The notes beneath the pieces are model-generated. The model saw nothing but the letters and a program-made list of their open reading frames with translations, did not search any database and was not told the DNA's origin. A program made the position numbers and the translations under genes. From CAZIWX01 sp964543125 (GTDB lineage Bacteria > Fidelibacterota > UBA8477): a DNA stretch of 17,386 nucleotides. The DNA is taken from NCBI GenBank assembly GCA_964543125.1, contig CAZIWX010000053.1, forward strand, positions 1-17,386, read 5' to 3'. Each line of letters starts with the position of its first letter. Position 1 is the first letter of the stretch. This document shows, piece by piece, positions 14,450 through 17,386 of the stretch.

Positions 14450-15658
14450 GTGCCTTATGCCGCTTATTTAGCCCGCCGCTACCTGTTTGGGCGGCACCGC
14501 ATCAAATTTATTGCCTTTATCGCCCGAACCTCCATCCTGGGAATCGCGTTGGGGGTTACGGCTTTGATCATCTCCATTTCCGTCCTGCATGGCTTTAAAG
14601 CTGAGGTGACCCGTAAGATCATCGGGTTTGATGCGCACATTCGCATCGAAAACCTTTATGGTCAGCCCATTTTAGCGCCGGAAATATTAGTAAATCGCAT
14701 TGACTCAATTCAGCAGGTAAAGCAGGCTTTTCCCATCCTGCGCGGTGAAGTGATGTTGCGAGCCGGAGGCGCCACCGATGGAGCGGTGCTGGAAGGTCTG
14801 CCCGTCAATACGCTGCCCGACCTTTATTCGGTTTCGCATAATCTGGTTTCGGGCACCCTGGATCTGGCGGATTCCGGTATTTTGATCGGGCAAGCCCTGG
14901 CTAAGCGCTTAAAGGTAAAAGTGGGCGCTAATATTTTATTATACAATCTGGAGTCCATCACATCCACTTCCTCCATTCCGTTCGTCCAAGCTGCTAGGAT
15001 TAAAGGTATTTACGCCTCCGGGATGGTGGATTACGACAAAGCCTTCATCTACAGTAGTGATCATCTTGCGGAATCACTTTTTGAAATTTCAAACCAGGCT
15101 TCGGCCATCGGTGTTTCGCTCAACCGTTTGAGTGACACTCGGCCCGTTATGAATATACTTGAGAAATTGGTGACGTATCCAAACCTGGTTTTAAGTTGGG
15201 AAGAACGCCATCAGACGCTTTTTAACTGGATGAAGACCCAGGCATTTCCCATTATCATCATTTTCAGTCTTATCATCCTCATTGCCCTGGTGAATGTCTC
15301 CAGCACATTAATCCTGATTATTCTGGAAAAAACTCAGGAAATCGGCATCCTTAAATCACTGGGTACACCCCGTAAGCGGATCATGCAGATTTTTGCGCTA
15401 AAGGGTTTGTACATCGGTGCCCTAGGCGCCGGTATCGGCCTGATCCTGAGTCTGGGGTTCGGTTGGCTACAGATCCGGTATCACTTGATTCCGCTGCCTT
15501 CGGAGGTTTATTTCATGGATGCCGTGCCCATCAAATTTGTATGGGGCGATGTGGTGTTCATCAGTGCCGGAGCAGTCTTGTTTTCGGTCCTGGCCACAAC
15601 TTTTCCGGCCTGGAAAGCCGGGCGCATTCAACCGGCTGAAGCCTTAAGGATGGATTAA
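14450..15658 (+). CDS. lolC: lipoprotein-releasing ABC transporter permease, LolC/LolE family (first)
   Basis: The 402-residue inner-membrane protein has the MacB/FtsX-fold topology of LolC/LolE. One helix lies near the N terminus (about 20-44, IARTSILGIALGVTALIISISVL). A large periplasmic domain follows (about 45-260), then three helices (about 266-290, 315-338 and 368-392). The LALVNVSSTL-like region and the EKTQEIGILKSLGTPRKRI coupling helix contact the ATPase. With its partner it would extract outer-membrane lipoproteins from the inner membrane for hand-over to a LolA-type carrier. The start is GTG at 14450, with GGAGGG about 12 nt upstream, and the protein begins MPYAAYLARRYLFGR as usual for the family. 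It ends in a 1-nt overlap with the next permease. LolC versus LolE cannot be decided from sequence alone. Confidence 0.9.
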   Translation: MPYAAYLARRYLFGRHRIKFIAFIARTSILGIALGVTALIISISVLHGFKAEVTRKIIGFDAHIRIENLYGQPILAPEILVNRIDSIQQVKQAFPILRGEVMLRAGGATDGAVLEGLPVNTLPDLYSVSHNLVSGTLDLADSGILIGQALAKRLKVKVGANILLYNLESITSTSSIPFVQAARIKGIYASGMVDYDKAFIYSSDHLAESLFEISNQASAIGVSLNRLSDTRPVMNILEKLVTYPNLVLSWEERHQTLFNWMKTQAFPIIIIFSLIILIALVNVSSTLILIILEKTQEIGILKSLGTPRKRIMQIFALKGLYIGALGAGIGLILSLGFGWLQIRYHLIPLPSEVYFMDAVPIKFVWGDVVFISAGAVLFSVLATTFPAWKAGRIQPAEALRMD

Positions 15659-16857
15659 TGCAGTTTGAATGGTATCTGGCGCAGCGCTATTTATTCTCCC
15701 GCAAGCAAAACCGCTACATTTCACTGGTTTCCGCCATCTCCATCCTGGGCATGATGGTGGGTGTCGCCGCTCTCATCATTTCCATGGCTGTTCTGAATGG
15801 TTTTGAACAGGCCGTGACCGGGCGGATCATCAATTTCCTACCGCATCTCGTGTTGGAAAACCATTTTGACCTACCGGCGAGTTTTAAGAAAGATCCGGAT
15901 TTTAAAACCGCTTATCGTTATACGGAGCGCAAGGCTCTGGTGGTTTTTTCCGGAGGACGGCAAATCGTGGACATCCAGGCGGTTGATCTTAAAAAATGGC
16001 CGGTGGAAAAAGGTGATTTGCCCTACGATTATTACGGTGACGGCCGATTACCCCGTCAACCGGGAGGTCTGCCGGGAATTGTAATTGGATATGATTTGTC
16101 GGAAAAGCTTATGATCGCCCTGGGAGACACACTCCGGTTACTTTCACCTTTGGATGCAGGCGCAACCGCCCTGCCAATGCCACAGTTGAGCTTCGTGGTG
16201 ACGGGTATGTTTGATGCCAATGTGTTCGATTATGATAAGGTGCTGTGTTTTATAGATTATGCTGCCGGACGCCGGTTATTTCGCCAGAATACGCAGCCGA
16301 CCGGCTGGCAGATCTGGTTGAAAGATTATCATCAAGCACGAGTATTTTATGAGCGGTATAACGCCGCAGCCGGAAAGCAGACGCTCCATACCTGGTTTCA
16401 GCGCAATCAAACCCTGTTTGAAGCCATGACGCTGGAAAAATGGGGCTCTTTCGTGGGCTTGAATTTTATCATTCTCGTGGTAGTCTTCAATGTTGTGAGT
16501 TCACTCATGATGTTGGTTTTGGAAAAAACGGGTGAGATTGGCATTTTGCGCGTTTTGGGAGCCACCACGGCAAAAATCAGACGCATTTTCATCATTCAGG
16601 GACTCATGGTCGCTTTAATTGGCATTGGCTTAGGAGCGATTCTGGGGCTGGGATTCGTCATTAGTCAAAGCCTCTGGCACTGGATAACCTTACCTCAGGA
16701 TATTTATTACGTACCCTTCCTACCGGTGGAACTTGCGGGATGGGAGGTCGCTATCATTGTTATCACGGCACTTACGATTACCTGGTTGGCCGCCCGCTAT
16801 CCGGCCCGTCGAGCGGCTGAGTTGGAACCGGTTCAAGCCATGAATTACAACCATTAA
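15658..16857 (+). CDS. lolE: lipoprotein-releasing ABC transporter permease, LolC/LolE family (second)
   Basis: This 399-residue paralogue of the preceding gene would complete a heterodimeric permease. It has one N-terminal helix (about 21-44, SAISILGMMVGVAALIISMA), a periplasmic domain (about 46-262) and helices at about 266-289, 313-338 and 365-387. The cytoplasmic coupling segment EKTGEIGILRVLGATTAKIR is well conserved. The N-terminal start MQFEWYLAQRYLFSRKQNRY is typical. Its ATG overlaps the stop of the first permease (TAATG). The gene order permease-permease-ATPase differs from E. coli lolC-lolD-lolE. Assignment of this copy as LolE and the first as LolC is by order only. Confidence 0.9.
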   Translation: MQFEWYLAQRYLFSRKQNRYISLVSAISILGMMVGVAALIISMAVLNGFEQAVTGRIINFLPHLVLENHFDLPASFKKDPDFKTAYRYTERKALVVFSGGRQIVDIQAVDLKKWPVEKGDLPYDYYGDGRLPRQPGGLPGIVIGYDLSEKLMIALGDTLRLLSPLDAGATALPMPQLSFVVTGMFDANVFDYDKVLCFIDYAAGRRLFRQNTQPTGWQIWLKDYHQARVFYERYNAAAGKQTLHTWFQRNQTLFEAMTLEKWGSFVGLNFIILVVVFNVVSSLMMLVLEKTGEIGILRVLGATTAKIRRIFIIQGLMVALIGIGLGAILGLGFVISQSLWHWITLPQDIYYVPFLPVELAGWEVAIIVITALTITWLAARYPARRAAELEPVQAMNYNH

Positions 16858-16864
16858 GGGTCAC

Positions 16865-17386
16865 ATGAAATCTCAGTCTACATTATCCGCCCGGGGAATT
16901 ACCAAAACCTATCACTCTGCCGCCGAAGATATTCGCGTACTCAGGGATATCTCCCTGGAAATTCAAACCGGGGAGATCGTGGCCATCAGTGGTCCATCGG
17001 GCATTGGCAAAACCACTCTGCTGAATATCCTCGGTACGCTGGATCGTCCGGATGCGGGTGTTTTGGAAATAGCGGGTGAACAACCATTCGGTTTGAATGA
17101 TGTCATGCTCAGCGACTTTCGGGCGCACCATTTAGGATTTGTGTTTCAATTTCATTTTCTCCTACCGGAATTCACCGCGTTGGAGAATGTCATGCTGCCG
17201 GGGCGTATATTGGATCGGGAGCGGGCTAAACTGGAAGAGCGCTCAAAGATTTTATTGGAGGCCGTGGGACTTGGGCACCGGGCGGAACACAAACCTTCCG
17301 AGCTCTCCGGTGGCGAGCGTCAACGGGTGGCGATTGCACGGGCTTTAATGAACACGCCCACCCTAGTTCTCCCTCTGGGACTTGCA
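16865..17386 (+). CDS. lolD: LolD-type ABC transporter ATPase (3' truncated by window edge)
   Basis: The visible 174 residues start at the ATG at 16865, 7 nt after the second permease stop. Walker A is GPSGIGKTT, the Q-loop region FVFQFHFLLPEFTALENVML is highly typical of LolD, and the ABC signature is LSGGERQRVAIARALM. This ATPase would power lipoprotein release by the two permeases encoded upstream. The frame is open to the last base, but after TLVL the expected Walker B and its catalytic Glu (ADEPTGNLD in the family) are replaced by PLGLA. The last 15 or so bases are therefore suspect, probably a poor contig end. The downstream half (H-loop, D-loop) is missing. Confidence 0.9.
   Translation, partial: MKSQSTLSARGITKTYHSAAEDIRVLRDISLEIQTGEIVAISGPSGIGKTTLLNILGTLDRPDAGVLEIAGEQPFGLNDVMLSDFRAHHLGFVFQFHFLLPEFTALENVMLPGRILDRERAKLEERSKILLEAVGLGHRAEHKPSELSGGERQRVAIARALMNTPTLVLPLGLA

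Overview
The window looks like a chromosomal fragment from a diderm (Gram-negative) bacterium. It has a Lol-type lipoprotein-export ABC transporter, a lipoprotein multiheme cytochrome c and a split class-II-release-factor gene. Base composition is moderate, near 50% GC by eye. No single gene fixes the phylum. The gene mix would fit an uncultivated anaerobic lineage of the Calditrichota/Neomarinimicrobiota kind, but that is a low-confidence inference. Both ends cut through genes, so the window may be a whole contig.

Left part (1-4200), all on the plus strand. It opens with the 3' part of a large 2-hydroxyacyl-CoA dehydratase activase-related protein. A 225-nt gap follows that contains two interlocking 7-bp inverted repeats with H-type pseudoknot geometry. 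Next is a two-gene unit, a small two-helix membrane protein overlapping a YbjQ/UPF0145 protein. After a 374-nt gap comes a secreted eight-heme lipoprotein cytochrome closed by a strong intrinsic terminator.

Middle (4219-11663). An OmpR-type response regulator and its sensor histidine kinase overlap by 1 nt. They are followed by a large Eco57I-like type IIG restriction-methyltransferase. This gene overlaps, by ATGA, a RAYT-type (REP-associated, Y1/HUH) transposase gene. The last ~70 bp of the restriction gene plus the transposase gene form a 728-bp unit that occurs twice in exact tandem, and then a 36-bp piece of a third unit. Each transposase ORF contains, in frame, a perfect palindrome that resembles a REP-like hairpin. 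The restriction gene also has an in-frame coding-like extension upstream that lacks a usual start codon, and an AT-rich C-terminal segment.

Right part (11832-17386) is a tightly packed housekeeping cluster: prfB with the classical autoregulatory +1 frameshift site, lysS overlapping it, two lolC/lolE-type permeases overlapping each other, and the start of lolD. The lolD reading frame stays open to the window edge, but the residues where Walker B should be do not fit the family. That suggests a bad sequence end or a real lesion.

The most unusual material is the restriction-gene-tail/transposase tandem array with its embedded palindromes, and the putative pseudoknot leader.
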